Positions 17,150-26,683 of a stretch of 64,000 nt of DNA are shown piece by piece (positions within the stretch are counted from its first letter, which is position 1; every line of letters starts with the position of its first letter). Under the pieces are notes generated by a model. It did no database searches. It was not told the DNA's origin and worked only from the letters and a program-made list of their open reading frames with translations. Source of the stretch: CALZKI01 sp045124055 (lineage in GTDB: Bacteria; Bacillota; Clostridia; Lachnospirales; Lachnospiraceae); NCBI GenBank assembly GCA_045124055.1, contig JBGVKZ010000038.1, positions 1 to 64,000 of the forward strand, in the 5' to 3' direction. Both the position numbers and the translations under genes were made by a program.

Positions 17150-17798
17150 AGAGGAATATATGAGACTTTTAGCCATCGCACTAAAAGATATTCCACAATC
17201 AGAAAAAGAGGAAGCCATAAAATATTACAATGATTATTTTGATGATGCAGGGGTAGAGAATGAACAGGAGGTTATGAAATCTTTAGGTTCACCGGCTGCT
17301 TTGGCAGAATCTATTCAGAAAGAATTTTTTGAAGGAGAGGGAAAGTTTGTAGGTAGTCGTGATGCTTACCAGAATGTTCACCCAAACCCTTATTTGAATC
17401 CCGTGGAAGAAAAGAAGAAAATGAGCGGTGGTATGATAGCACTAATCGTTGTGTTATGCATTTTAGCTTCACCGTTAATTCTTGCTTTAGCAGCCGTGTT
17501 ATTGGCAGTTATTATTTCCATTTTTGCAGTATTCTTTAGTGTTATCGTAGTTTTGATAGCAGTAGTGTTAACCCTTGTGTGCGTTGGAATCGCATGCATT
17601 TCGGTAGCCTTTGGCATTGGACTTTCGTCCCCATTTAGTGCTCTCTTACTGGTGGGTATCAGTATTGCCAGTGTAGGTGTTTGTATCTTTTTGATAATGG
17701 GAATTGTATGGCTTTTTGGGGTAGGACTTCCAGGCCTTATTACCGGAATTGGTAAGCTTTTCAAAAAAATCTTTCGTAAGAAAGGGGGTAACATCTAA
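17142..17798 (+). CDS. DUF1700 family membrane protein
   Basis: 218 residues. The N-terminal half (1-75) is the DUF1700 pattern: EEYMRLLAIALKDIPQSE, then a YYNDYFDDAG motif and a helix ending in LGSPAALAESI. The C-terminal half has three or four hydrophobic segments (about 90-200). It overlaps the PadR gene by 8 bp and the next gene by one base (TAATG), so translation is probably coupled. The cytoplasmic N-terminal domain may interact with PadR or with the membrane. Function is not established. Confidence 0.88.
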   Translation: MNREEYMRLLAIALKDIPQSEKEEAIKYYNDYFDDAGVENEQEVMKSLGSPAALAESIQKEFFEGEGKFVGSRDAYQNVHPNPYLNPVEEKKKMSGGMIALIVVLCILASPLILALAAVLLAVIISIFAVFFSVIVVLIAVVLTLVCVGIACISVAFGIGLSSPFSALLLVGISIASVGVCIFLIMGIVWLFGVGLPGLITGIGKLFKKIFRKKGGNI

Positions 17799-18811
17799 TG
17801 AAAAAATTTATGAAATATGCCGCAATTACAGGAGGAATTTGTCTCTTAATAGGTTTCATTATTATTGTAATAGGTATAATTGGTGGTGGTGCTTCTGCGA
17901 TTCGCCATAAAGTTGATACTACGATTGCCCTTGCCAAAGGCATTAATAACTTAAACATTGATGTTGATGGAGGGGAACTTTTAGAAGCTTTAGATGAATT
18001 GGAAGAACTGGAAGATTTGGAAGATATTTCCGAAGTTAAAGAAGTTTTGAAAGAGATTGGTATTACAGAAGACGGAGATGTTGAAGAATTTTTAGAAACT
18101 TTCAATGAGTTCGAAATTTCAGGTGTTACGATTAATATTGGAAGTGATGATATGAATATTTTTGAAAATTCTAAGGACAAATATACAGATGGTACATATA
18201 CTTTTGACAATGTGCAGGCTGAAAACTTGGAAATCAATGTAGGCTGTGGTGAAATGAATATTCAGTATCATAGTGAAGATACGATTAAACTGGTGATTGG
18301 TTCTCACGACCAAATGCAGTGTTATGTAGAGAACGACACTGTAAAAGTTATCGGCGGTTTGATTAATAGTAAATTTAACAGCAATATGACCGTATATTTG
18401 CCAGAAAATATTTCCTATGAAGAAATCAATATGGAAGTAGGGGCCGGAAGTATCGTTGTAGATGGACTAAAAGGGAAAAATGCTACTTTGGAAGTTGGAA
18501 TGGGTAGCTTAGAAGTAACAAATATGAACGTGGATACGCTGGATGCTTCCGTAGGAATGGGCAGTATTGACATACAGGGTGCAATTAATACGGATGGCAT
18601 TTTAGACTGCGGTATGGGGTCTATTACTATGGAATTAGCTGGAAACAGCAAAGATTTTAACTATGAGTTAGAATGTGGACTGGGCGAATTGAACGTAGAA
18701 AATGTATACTATATTGCCGGAATCGGCGAACAGAGCATTTCCAATAATGCAGGCAAAGATATAGAGATTGATTGTGCTATGGGAAGTGTGGAAATCACTT
18801 TCACAGAATAA
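17798..18811 (+). CDS. DUF4097 family beta-strand repeat protein
   Basis: 337 residues. A transmembrane helix (about 9-35) is followed by an acidic linker with LEELEDLED-type runs (about 60-105). The rest is a repetitive beta-strand domain with recurring glycine-rich turns (GCGEMNI, GAGSIVV, GMGSLEV, GMGSIDI, GMGSITM, GLGELNV, AMGSVEI), typical of a DUF4097 beta-helix. It is the last gene of the PadR operon. Probably an extracytoplasmic envelope protein anchored by its N-terminus; role unknown. Confidence 0.87.
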   Translation: MKKFMKYAAITGGICLLIGFIIIVIGIIGGGASAIRHKVDTTIALAKGINNLNIDVDGGELLEALDELEELEDLEDISEVKEVLKEIGITEDGDVEEFLETFNEFEISGVTINIGSDDMNIFENSKDKYTDGTYTFDNVQAENLEINVGCGEMNIQYHSEDTIKLVIGSHDQMQCYVENDTVKVIGGLINSKFNSNMTVYLPENISYEEINMEVGAGSIVVDGLKGKNATLEVGMGSLEVTNMNVDTLDASVGMGSIDIQGAINTDGILDCGMGSITMELAGNSKDFNYELECGLGELNVENVYYIAGIGEQSISNNAGKDIEIDCAMGSVEITFTE

Positions 18812-18840
18812 TTTTCATTTCGAATAATTTACAAAAATTT

Positions 18841-18878
18841 AGAGTATGCTTTAAAAAGAGAGCATACTCTATTTTTTA
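18841..18878 (+). terminator. terminator after the DUF4097 gene
   Basis: AGAGTATGCT (18841-18850) and AGCATACTCT (18861-18870) form a perfect 10-bp stem with a 10-nt loop, followed by ATTTTTTA. Confidence 0.88.
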
Positions 18879-18977
18879 CAATCTTTTTTACGAAAATAAC
18901 AAAAAGATATAGAAAATTCGACACAGATAATGTATGATATTGAATATATGTATATTTGACTTGAAAGGGACAATGAT

Positions 18978-21239
18978 ATGTTTGGAAAATTATTGGAATA
19001 TGAAGTAAAAGGGCAACATATTTTATTTCAGTATGAAAAGATAACTACAAGAATTGAAGTAATTACAGAAGAAATTTTCAATGTTTTTGCAGGTCTTAGA
19101 GAGGACGAACATCGTTCCAAAGCGATTGAAGGCAAGAAAGAGAAGGAAACATTAGTTTCTATCAACGATTTTTATCAGGAAAAAGGCTATGTGGAAATCG
19201 CCACAAGTAAAGTAATATGCAGAGTATATGATGAATTTATGGTGGATTTTTTTGATGCAAAGGGTAATCCGGTTTGTTTAGATTATCGTGGAGCTCGAAA
19301 AAGTAGTGAAGAAATTTCCGAAGAAACTAAAGCACTTCTTGCTGCCGAAGGTCACGCCGTGAATGAAGGAGCTTTAGGCTATGCAGTGCAATCAGTAAAG
19401 ACTTTACAAAAAGAAGATTGTATCTATGGTCTTGGAGACAAGACTGGATTTTTAAATAAAAGAAATTACCAGTATGAAAACTGGAACTCCGATATTCCGG
19501 ACGCACATGAAGAATTTTTCCGTTCTTTATATAAAAGTATTCCATTTTTTATGGTACACAATACAGAAAAAACGTATGGTATTTTCTTTGATAATACGTT
19601 CAAAAGTTATTTTGATTTTGGAAAAGAAAGTGAAGAATATTTGGTATTTGGTAGTGATGAAGGCAACCTGGATTACTATTACATTGCCGGAGATTCTATG
19701 GCAGAAATCATTGGGCATTATACCTATTTGACTGGTAGAGCACCAATGCAGCAAAAATGGGTACTTGGTTATCATCAGTCCAGATGGGGCTATTCTTCTG
19801 AAGAAGAATTCCGTTACATTGCGAACACAATGAGGGAATATGAAATCCCATTAGATGGGTTACATTTTGACATTGATTATATGGAAAAATATAAGGTTTT
19901 CACTTGGAATCAGGATAGATTCCCTACTTTAGAAAAACTCCTTGAGGAATTGAAGACAATGGGTGTAAAACCTATTTGTATCATTGACCCAGGGGTAAAA
20001 GTTGAAGAAGGCTATGATATTTACGAAGAAGGTATCAAAAACGATTATTATGCCAAAACACCGGAGGGTCAGGTTTATATCAACGAAGTATGGCCAGGTG
20101 ATGCTGTATATCCGGATTTTGGTAAAGAAGAAGTAAGAAAATGGTGGGGCAAAAACCATAAATTCTTATTAGATAAAGGTATCCGAGGCGTTTGGAATGA
20201 TATGAATGAGCCTGCAAGTTTTAGAGGACCACTTCCAGACGATGTTATGTTCACAGATGAAGACAGACCTGCATTACACAAGGAAATGCACAATGTTTAT
20301 GGACACAATATGGCGAAGGCAACCTATGAAGGCATCAAGGAATTAAGCGGAAAGAGACCTTTCCTTATTACCAGAGCTTGTTATGCAGGAAGTCAGAAAT
20401 ATTCAACGATGTGGACAGGAGATAACCAGAGTTTGTGGAATCATTTAAGAATGGCTGTTCCACAGCAGTGTAATATGGGCTTATCTGGTTTATCCTTTAT
20501 TGGTACAGATATTGGCGGTTTTGGTTCTGATTGTACACCGGAACTTATGGCAAGATGGATTCAGGTTGGTGTTTTTTCACCACTTTGCCGAAATCATAGT
20601 GCAGCAGGTACTAAGTGTCAGGAACCTTGGAGATATTCAAAGGAAATCGTTGATATTTATAGAAAATATGTAAATTTACGTTATGAACTGATTCCATATT
20701 TCTACGATAAGATGCGTGAAACCGAAGAAACTGGGCTTCCAATGATTCGACCATTAGTGCTTCATTATCCAACAGATAAGAATGTATGGAACTTAAATGA
20801 TGAGTTTTTACTTGGTGAAAACATTTTAGTCGCACCAGTTGTAGAGCAGGGTGCAACTAAGAGAATGGTTTATCTGCCGGAAGGAAAGTGGTACGATTAC
20901 TGGACAAAAGAAGAAGTAGAAGGTGGTCAATACTTTATTAAAGAAGCACCACTTGATGTATGTCCAATTTATATAAAAGCAGGTTCGGTCTTGCCAAAAT
21001 ATCCGAAACAGATGTATATTGGTGAAGTAGACGCGAAAGATTTGGTGCTTACTTTTGAAGTGTACCCGGGCGAGGGAACTTACAAGCATTACTATGATAA
21101 TGGCGAAGACTTTGCTTATAGAAATGGTGAATATAATGAATACCTTCTTGAAAACCGAGGCGAAGGTAGTGTGGATATGAAAGTACTCCACAAAGGCTAT
21201 ATGGACTATGCCGATATCAGGTTTTCAGTTATCAAATAA
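18978..21239 (+). CDS. GH31 alpha-glucosidase
   Basis: A 753-residue glycoside hydrolase family 31 enzyme without a signal peptide, so cytoplasmic. The nucleophile is Asp408 in WNDMNEP and the acid/base Asp482 in WTGDNQS. The upstream DGLHFDIDYM segment and the C-terminal beta domains (GENILVAPV, YLPEGKWYDYWT) are as expected for the family. It would remove glucose from the non-reducing ends of imported maltodextrins or isomalto-oligosaccharides. A GAAAGGGA ribosome site precedes the ATG at 18978. The gene is separated from the PadR operon by a terminator, and the next gene starts 30 bp downstream without a visible terminator. I could not identify a clear promoter. Confidence 0.92.
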   Translation: MFGKLLEYEVKGQHILFQYEKITTRIEVITEEIFNVFAGLREDEHRSKAIEGKKEKETLVSINDFYQEKGYVEIATSKVICRVYDEFMVDFFDAKGNPVCLDYRGARKSSEEISEETKALLAAEGHAVNEGALGYAVQSVKTLQKEDCIYGLGDKTGFLNKRNYQYENWNSDIPDAHEEFFRSLYKSIPFFMVHNTEKTYGIFFDNTFKSYFDFGKESEEYLVFGSDEGNLDYYYIAGDSMAEIIGHYTYLTGRAPMQQKWVLGYHQSRWGYSSEEEFRYIANTMREYEIPLDGLHFDIDYMEKYKVFTWNQDRFPTLEKLLEELKTMGVKPICIIDPGVKVEEGYDIYEEGIKNDYYAKTPEGQVYINEVWPGDAVYPDFGKEEVRKWWGKNHKFLLDKGIRGVWNDMNEPASFRGPLPDDVMFTDEDRPALHKEMHNVYGHNMAKATYEGIKELSGKRPFLITRACYAGSQKYSTMWTGDNQSLWNHLRMAVPQQCNMGLSGLSFIGTDIGGFGSDCTPELMARWIQVGVFSPLCRNHSAAGTKCQEPWRYSKEIVDIYRKYVNLRYELIPYFYDKMRETEETGLPMIRPLVLHYPTDKNVWNLNDEFLLGENILVAPVVEQGATKRMVYLPEGKWYDYWTKEEVEGGQYFIKEAPLDVCPIYIKAGSVLPKYPKQMYIGEVDAKDLVLTFEVYPGEGTYKHYYDNGEDFAYRNGEYNEYLLENRGEGSVDMKVLHKGYMDYADIRFSVIK

Positions 21240-21269
21240 ACTCACAAATTACAGAAAAGAGGAGCAAAC

Positions 21270-23558
21270 ATGAAGAAAACATTAAAACACTTATTGTTGG
21301 CAGCAGTGCTTGTTCTCATGTTTGGTTTGTTTGGTTGTGGTTCAACCTTAACAACAAATCTTACAATGAGCGACAACTATGCAGGAACTCGTCTTATGGA
21401 CGTATCCATTAGTCAGTCTGATTTCACAGAATATGTGACAAACGGTGATTTCCTGACAATAGCAACAGAAACAGCAGCAATTACACCAGAATGTTTAGAA
21501 TTTTCTTATGAAGAAACAACAGATGGTTATTACAATTTCCACTTTGTACTTCCATTTACTTCAAAAGATGATTACATGGCAAAAGTAACAAGCCTTATTG
21601 GCGAAGGCTATACTTCTGAATATACTTATTCAACAGCACCTTTCTCTGAAGGCGTTGCTTTGGAAGAAGACTTCTCTTCAGAAGACTTATTGCAGTGGTT
21701 CAAAGATTATCTTGTAGAAAAAGGCTATGTAGATAGTTCGGATTCAAGCTACATTTTTGAATACACAGAAAACTATGTAACGGTAAATGGTATTGAATAT
21801 GAATCTTGGTATGATGATTTAGACATCGAAGAGCAGTCATATGTTTACATTGATGAATTGAACATCTTTACAGACATTGATGCAGAAAAAGCAACTATCG
21901 CTAGAAAAATCGAAGTTGTATTCTCGGACTATGTAAAAGAAGATTACAGTGAAAAAATTGAAACTTATTTAACAAGCGTAACACCAGAAGGTTGTGTAGC
22001 TGAATGGCAGTCTACTGATGATGGCTATGAAAAATACGTTTTATTAATTCCAGCATGTACTCCAGATGAAATGACAGCAGCAATGCAGACATTTACAGCA
22101 TCTGAAAACAGTAGTGTACAGCTTATCATTGCCGGCGAAACCATCGGAACAGGTAAAGTAACAGAAGACGCTACAACAGAGGAATCAACTGATACAGAAG
22201 AAAGCACTTCACAGATTACGGAGTGGGAAAACTCAGTATTAGGCGATATCAGTACAGATACAGTAGATAGCGAAAAATACGAACAGCCATTTGGTTTTGA
22301 TACAACGATTAATGAATACCTTGACCTTAGCACATTCATTTGTGATAGCTGGGGAGAAGTTGATTCTAACTACTATATTAGTGCTAAAAATGGTCAGCCA
22401 GAATCAAGAATCTATTTTGAAGATGGTTCCGATGAATATGGTTGGGATTACATCGATGATGAATATCCAGAATATTACTATATAGAAGGCGAATGGGAAC
22501 CAGTATACCAGGTAGTATCTGAAGTAAATAAATATTATGTACCATCTGCAACAGAATTAAATACAACTGTTAAATCTGAAGAAGATGTTACTCGTGAATT
22601 TGTATTCAAATTTGATGAAGCTTTTGATGAAGCAGTAGCAGAAAAAATTGAAACAAACTTAGGAAATCTCTTTGCAGATAAAGAAGATATTATTTCTTTT
22701 GATTTATCTAACAAAAAGAAAAATACAACTATTACATTAACTTTTGAAGGTACTGTTACAGAAGTTAATAAAGTTTGTACAGAAGTATTCGGACAGGGAT
22801 ATTCAAGCATTAGCTATTTCTGTCAGGATAAATTTGCATTAAAACAGTACTATGATTTTGCTGAAACTATCGACTTAGGAAAAATCTTTGATTGGGAATA
22901 TGATGGAAACATCGATTACACAGCAAAGATGCCAGGTAAAGTTGATGAATATGCTACATATATTTCAGGTGGAAATAGCTCCAATACTGATATCAGCGGC
23001 AAAAAAGTAAATTACTTATCAACAAACTCAGGTTATGTATATTCAAGCATCGCAGGTGCAAAAACAAATCCAGTTGTTGTTATCTTGATTCTTGCAATTA
23101 TCTTAGTAGTAGTTGGTGGTATTGCAGTAGCAGTTGTATTAATTATCAAAAACTCTAAGAAAAAACCAAACCCACAGGTTCAGGCTCCATATGGTCAGCC
23201 ATATGCACAGCCAATGGGTCAGCCAATGGCAACACCGGTACAACCAGTACCACAGCCACAGGCAACACCAGTGCAGCCAGCACCACAGGCTCAGGCCCCA
23301 GTGCAGCCAGCACCAGAAATGCAGCCACAGGCAGCAGGAATTAAACCAGTTGTAGATTTAACACCAGTTCAGTCTGCACCAGTAGAAGAAGCTCCTGCAC
23401 AGCCAGTAGAACCACAGGTTCAGGCTCCTGTACAGCCAGAAGTTCAGGCAACACCAGTAGAACCACAGCAGCCAGCAGGTAAGTTCTGTGCTAACTGTGG
23501 AACAGCACTTCCAGAAGGCGGAGCATTCTGTCCAAACTGTGGAGCAAAACTTCAGTAA
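21270..23558 (+). CDS. lipoprotein with C-terminal transmembrane helix and zinc ribbon
   Basis: 762 residues, function unknown. The N-terminus is a lipoprotein signal peptide (lipobox LFGC at about residues 20-23). An acidic extracytoplasmic region of nearly 580 residues follows, then a transmembrane helix (about 601-628), a Lys-rich stop-transfer, and a Pro/Gln-rich linker with repeated PVQPAPQ-type units. It ends in a C4 zinc ribbon (CANCG and CPNCG, about 740-757). If the signal and the helix both act as drawn, the zinc ribbon is cytoplasmic while the N-terminus is lipid-anchored outside. It may be co-transcribed with the GH31 gene 30 bp upstream. Confidence 0.75.
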   Translation: MKKTLKHLLLAAVLVLMFGLFGCGSTLTTNLTMSDNYAGTRLMDVSISQSDFTEYVTNGDFLTIATETAAITPECLEFSYEETTDGYYNFHFVLPFTSKDDYMAKVTSLIGEGYTSEYTYSTAPFSEGVALEEDFSSEDLLQWFKDYLVEKGYVDSSDSSYIFEYTENYVTVNGIEYESWYDDLDIEEQSYVYIDELNIFTDIDAEKATIARKIEVVFSDYVKEDYSEKIETYLTSVTPEGCVAEWQSTDDGYEKYVLLIPACTPDEMTAAMQTFTASENSSVQLIIAGETIGTGKVTEDATTEESTDTEESTSQITEWENSVLGDISTDTVDSEKYEQPFGFDTTINEYLDLSTFICDSWGEVDSNYYISAKNGQPESRIYFEDGSDEYGWDYIDDEYPEYYYIEGEWEPVYQVVSEVNKYYVPSATELNTTVKSEEDVTREFVFKFDEAFDEAVAEKIETNLGNLFADKEDIISFDLSNKKKNTTITLTFEGTVTEVNKVCTEVFGQGYSSISYFCQDKFALKQYYDFAETIDLGKIFDWEYDGNIDYTAKMPGKVDEYATYISGGNSSNTDISGKKVNYLSTNSGYVYSSIAGAKTNPVVVILILAIILVVVGGIAVAVVLIIKNSKKKPNPQVQAPYGQPYAQPMGQPMATPVQPVPQPQATPVQPAPQAQAPVQPAPEMQPQAAGIKPVVDLTPVQSAPVEEAPAQPVEPQVQAPVQPEVQATPVEPQQPAGKFCANCGTALPEGGAFCPNCGAKLQ

Positions 23559-23576
23559 AATATAAGTAATAGTCAA

Positions 23577-23620
23577 AAGGTCAATGTTGAAAAAGTTCAA
23601 TATTGACCTTGACATTTTTC
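23577..23620 (+). terminator. terminator after the zinc-ribbon lipoprotein
   Basis: A 15-bp stem with one G-U pair, 23577-23591 with 23596-23610, and a 4-nt loop, followed by GACATTTTT. Its 3' arm ends where the valS -35 box begins. Confidence 0.8.
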
Positions 23621-23637
23621 ACGGAACTACTTATGAT
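23609..23637 (+). promoter_or_regulatory. valS: valS promoter
   Basis: TTGACA (23609-23614), a 17-bp spacer and TATGAT (23632-23637), close to the vegetative consensus. Transcription would start near 23644, just before Stem I of the T-box leader. Confidence 0.8.
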
Positions 23638-23649
23638 ATTCCTATATGT

Positions 23650-23906
23650 GAAAGGTTTTGAGAAAGAGGAGTATACAATACCCCTTGTCAGAGAGGAGAA
23701 CCCAAGGCTGAGAGGTTGTCTGAAGGAAGGGTTGTAGAAGGTAGCTTTTGAACCGGAATCTTGAACTCGTAGTAGGGATTCACGCGTTATCTGCGTTAAA
23801 GGATAAGATTCTGATAGGAATTGTAGAGGCAGTTTTTACTGTGAAAAAAGGTGGTACCGCGTTTATAACGCCCTTTGCTGACGAAAGTTGGCAAAGGGCT
23901 TTTTTA
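23650..23906 (+). promoter_or_regulatory. T-box leader, valine-specific (GUA specifier)
   Basis: A tRNA-sensing leader. The T-box core AAGGTGGTACCGCG is at 23848-23861, with the UGGU bulge at 23852-23855 that pairs the tRNA acceptor end. The terminator stem GCCCTTTGC (23870-23878) with GCAAAGGGC (23891-23899) is followed by a T-run. In Stem I the loop-E strand AGTA is at 23670-23673. TACAA-TA-CCC pairs with GGGTTGTA (23729-23736), and GAA (23737-23739) plus one base leads into GTA at 23741-23743 as the specifier codon. GUA is a valine codon and the downstream gene is valS. Uncharged tRNA-Val would stabilise antitermination. Confidence 0.9.
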
Positions 23907-23953
23907 TTGTAGATATCCATCTCAGTGTGAACGCTTCAGAAATAGGAGGAAAT

Positions 23954-26617
23954 ATGAGCAAAGAATTAGCGAAGACTTATAGTCCAAACGAAATTGAAGA
24001 CAGATTATATCAAAAATGGCTCGACAAAAAATACTTCCACGCAGAAGTAGATTATAGCAAAAAGCCATTTACCATTGTAATTCCACCACCAAATATTACA
24101 GGTCAGTTACACATGGGTCATGCCTTAGATAATACAATGCAGGATATCCTCATTCGTTTTAAAAGAATGCAGGGGTATAATGCACTTTGGCAGCCTGGCA
24201 CAGACCACGCAAGTATTGCCACAGAAGTAAAAATTATTGAAACCTTGAAAAAACAGGGTATTGATAAAGCAGACCTTGGTCGTGACGGTTTCTTGGAACG
24301 TGCTTGGGAATGGAAAAAAGAATATGGTGGAAGAATTATCAGCCAGCTAAAAAAACTTGGTTCTTCTTGTGATTGGGATAGAGAACGTTTTACAATGGAC
24401 GAAGGCTGTAATAAGGCAGTTACAGAAGTGTTCTGTAAAATGCATGAAAAAGGCTGGATTTACAAAGGTTCTAGAATTATTAACTGGTGTCCTGTATGTA
24501 ATACTTCTATTTCTGATGCAGAAGTAGAATATGAAGAACAGGCAGGACATTTCTGGCACATTAAATACCCAATTATGAATGAAGATGGTACAGCCAGCAC
24601 CACAGAATTTTTGGAATTTGCAACCACAAGACCAGAAACAATGCTTGGGGATACTGCTGTAGCAATTAACCCGGAAGATGAAAGATACAAACACTTGGCT
24701 GGCAAAAAAGTATTACTTCCAATCATTAATAGAGTAATTCCTATCGTGCAGGATTCATATGTAGATATGGAATTTGGTACTGGTGTTGTTAAAATCACAC
24801 CAGCTCATGACCCCAACGACTTTGAAGTAGGTAAGAGACACAACTTACCGGAAATCAACATTATGAACGATGACGCCACAATTAATGCAAATGGTGGTAA
24901 GTTTGAGGGTCTTGATAGATACGAGGCAAGAAAACAAATCGTAAAAGAATTAGACGAAATGGGCTTACTTGTAAAAATCGAAGACTATACACATAATGTT
25001 GGTACTCACGACAGATGTAAGACAACCATTGAGCCACTTATCAAAAAACAGTGGTTTGTAAAGATGGATGAACTCATTAAACCGGCCGTTGAAGCGGTTA
25101 AAAATGGTGAAATTAAATTGATTCCGGAACGTATGGAAAAAACATACTTTAACTGGACAGACAATATTCGTGACTGGTGTATTAGCCGTCAGCTTTGGTG
25201 GGGACATAGAATCCCAGCATATTATTGTTCAGAGTGTGGCGAATATGTCGTAGCAAAAGAAATGCCGAAAAAATGTGCACACTGTGGCAATGAGCACTTT
25301 ACACAGGACGAAGATACTTTGGATACCTGGTTTTCTTCAGCTCTTTGGCCATTCTCAACCCTTGGTTGGCCGGAAAACACAGAAGAACTGAAATACTTCT
25401 ATCCAACAGACGTATTGGTTACAGGTTACGATATTATCTTCTTCTGGGTTATTAGAATGATTTTCTCAGGCTATGAGCAGATGGGTGAAAAACCATTTAA
25501 GACCGTATTATTCCACGGACTCGTAAGAGATTCTCAGGGTAGAAAGATGAGTAAATCTTTAGGAAATGGTATTGACCCACTGGAAATTATTGAACAGTAT
25601 GGAGCAGATGCCTTAAGACTTACCTTGATTACCGGTAATGCCCCTGGTAATGATATGCGTTTCTACAACGAAAGAGTAGAAGCAAGCCGTAATTTTGCTA
25701 ATAAAGTATGGAATGCTTCCAGATTTATTATGATGAATATGGAAGGAAAAACCATTACAGATGAGGCAAAGGAGAACCTTGAACCAGTTGATAAATGGAT
25801 TTTATCAAAACTCAATCGACTGGTAAAAGAAGTAACCGACAATATGGAAAGTTTTGAACTTGGTATTGCGGTTCAGAAAGTTTATGATTTTATTTGGGAC
25901 GAATTCTGCGACTGGTACATTGAAATGGTAAAACCAAGACTTTACAATTCTGATAATGCTAAGAGTCAGAATGCAGCCCTTTGGACTTTAAAAACAGTTT
26001 TAATTGATGCCTTAAAACTTCTACATCCATATATGCCATTTGTTACAGAAGAAATTTTCTGCACTTTACAATCAGAAGAAGAATCCATTATGATTTCAAA
26101 ATGGCCTGAATTTATGGAAGAAAGACAGTTTGAAAAGGAAGAAGCATCTATTGAAATCATCAAAGAAGCAGTACGTGGTATCAGAAATGTTCGTACAGAA
26201 ATGAACGTTGCACCTAGCCGCAAAGCAGTGGTTTATGTGGTAAGTGATAAAGAAGATATCCTTTCTACTTTCGAAGAAGGAAAATTATTCTTTGCTTCCT
26301 TAGCCTATGCTTCAGAAGTCATCGTTCAGAAAGATAAAACCGGTATTGCCGACGATGCGGTATCCGTTGTAATTGCCAACGCAACCGTATATATCCCATT
26401 TGCAGAATTGGTAGATATTAGCCAGGAAATCGAACGTCTCACAAAAGAAGAAAAGAGATTACAGGGCGAATTAGCCAGAGTAAATGGAATGCTGAATAAT
26501 GAGAAATTTATTTCCAAAGCTCCAGAAGCTAAAATTGCAGAAGAAAAGGCAAAATTAGAAAAATACACTCAAATGATGGAGCAGGTAAAAGAACGTTTAA
26601 CACAGCTAAAAAAATAA
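23954..26617 (+). CDS. valS: valyl-tRNA synthetase
   Basis: An 887-residue class Ia synthetase that charges tRNA-Val. HIGH-type motif HMGH at residues 53-56, KMSKS at 531-535, and a connective editing domain between them that includes WCPVCNTSISDAEV. The C-terminal arm is a coiled coil (LAR-V type, rich in Glu and Lys, about 815-887). I place the start at ATG 23954 because AGGAGG is at 23944-23949; the frame is open further upstream into the T-box terminator. Expression is controlled by the valine T-box just upstream. Confidence 0.96.
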   Translation: MSKELAKTYSPNEIEDRLYQKWLDKKYFHAEVDYSKKPFTIVIPPPNITGQLHMGHALDNTMQDILIRFKRMQGYNALWQPGTDHASIATEVKIIETLKKQGIDKADLGRDGFLERAWEWKKEYGGRIISQLKKLGSSCDWDRERFTMDEGCNKAVTEVFCKMHEKGWIYKGSRIINWCPVCNTSISDAEVEYEEQAGHFWHIKYPIMNEDGTASTTEFLEFATTRPETMLGDTAVAINPEDERYKHLAGKKVLLPIINRVIPIVQDSYVDMEFGTGVVKITPAHDPNDFEVGKRHNLPEINIMNDDATINANGGKFEGLDRYEARKQIVKELDEMGLLVKIEDYTHNVGTHDRCKTTIEPLIKKQWFVKMDELIKPAVEAVKNGEIKLIPERMEKTYFNWTDNIRDWCISRQLWWGHRIPAYYCSECGEYVVAKEMPKKCAHCGNEHFTQDEDTLDTWFSSALWPFSTLGWPENTEELKYFYPTDVLVTGYDIIFFWVIRMIFSGYEQMGEKPFKTVLFHGLVRDSQGRKMSKSLGNGIDPLEIIEQYGADALRLTLITGNAPGNDMRFYNERVEASRNFANKVWNASRFIMMNMEGKTITDEAKENLEPVDKWILSKLNRLVKEVTDNMESFELGIAVQKVYDFIWDEFCDWYIEMVKPRLYNSDNAKSQNAALWTLKTVLIDALKLLHPYMPFVTEEIFCTLQSEEESIMISKWPEFMEERQFEKEEASIEIIKEAVRGIRNVRTEMNVAPSRKAVVYVVSDKEDILSTFEEGKLFFASLAYASEVIVQKDKTGIADDAVSVVIANATVYIPFAELVDISQEIERLTKEEKRLQGELARVNGMLNNEKFISKAPEAKIAEEKAKLEKYTQMMEQVKERLTQLKK

Positions 26618-26626
26618 AACAGTATT

Positions 26627-26656
26627 GGGGTGTGCGATAAATCGCACGCCCCATTT
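26627..26656 (+). terminator. hairpin after valS
   Basis: GGGGTGTGCGA (26627-26637) pairs with TCGCACGCCCC (26642-26652), with one G-U pair and a 4-nt loop. Only a short ATTTA follows, so it may be a weak terminator or an mRNA-stabilising stem between valS and folC. Confidence 0.55.
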
Positions 26657-26683
26657 ACAATGAAACTTTGCGGAGAATAGAAC

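Noticed and set aside
23170..23480. Repeated Pro/Gln codons as a possible CRISPR or tandem-repeat locus
   Set aside because: The repeats are in frame, irregular and coding for a low-complexity linker; no spacer structure.
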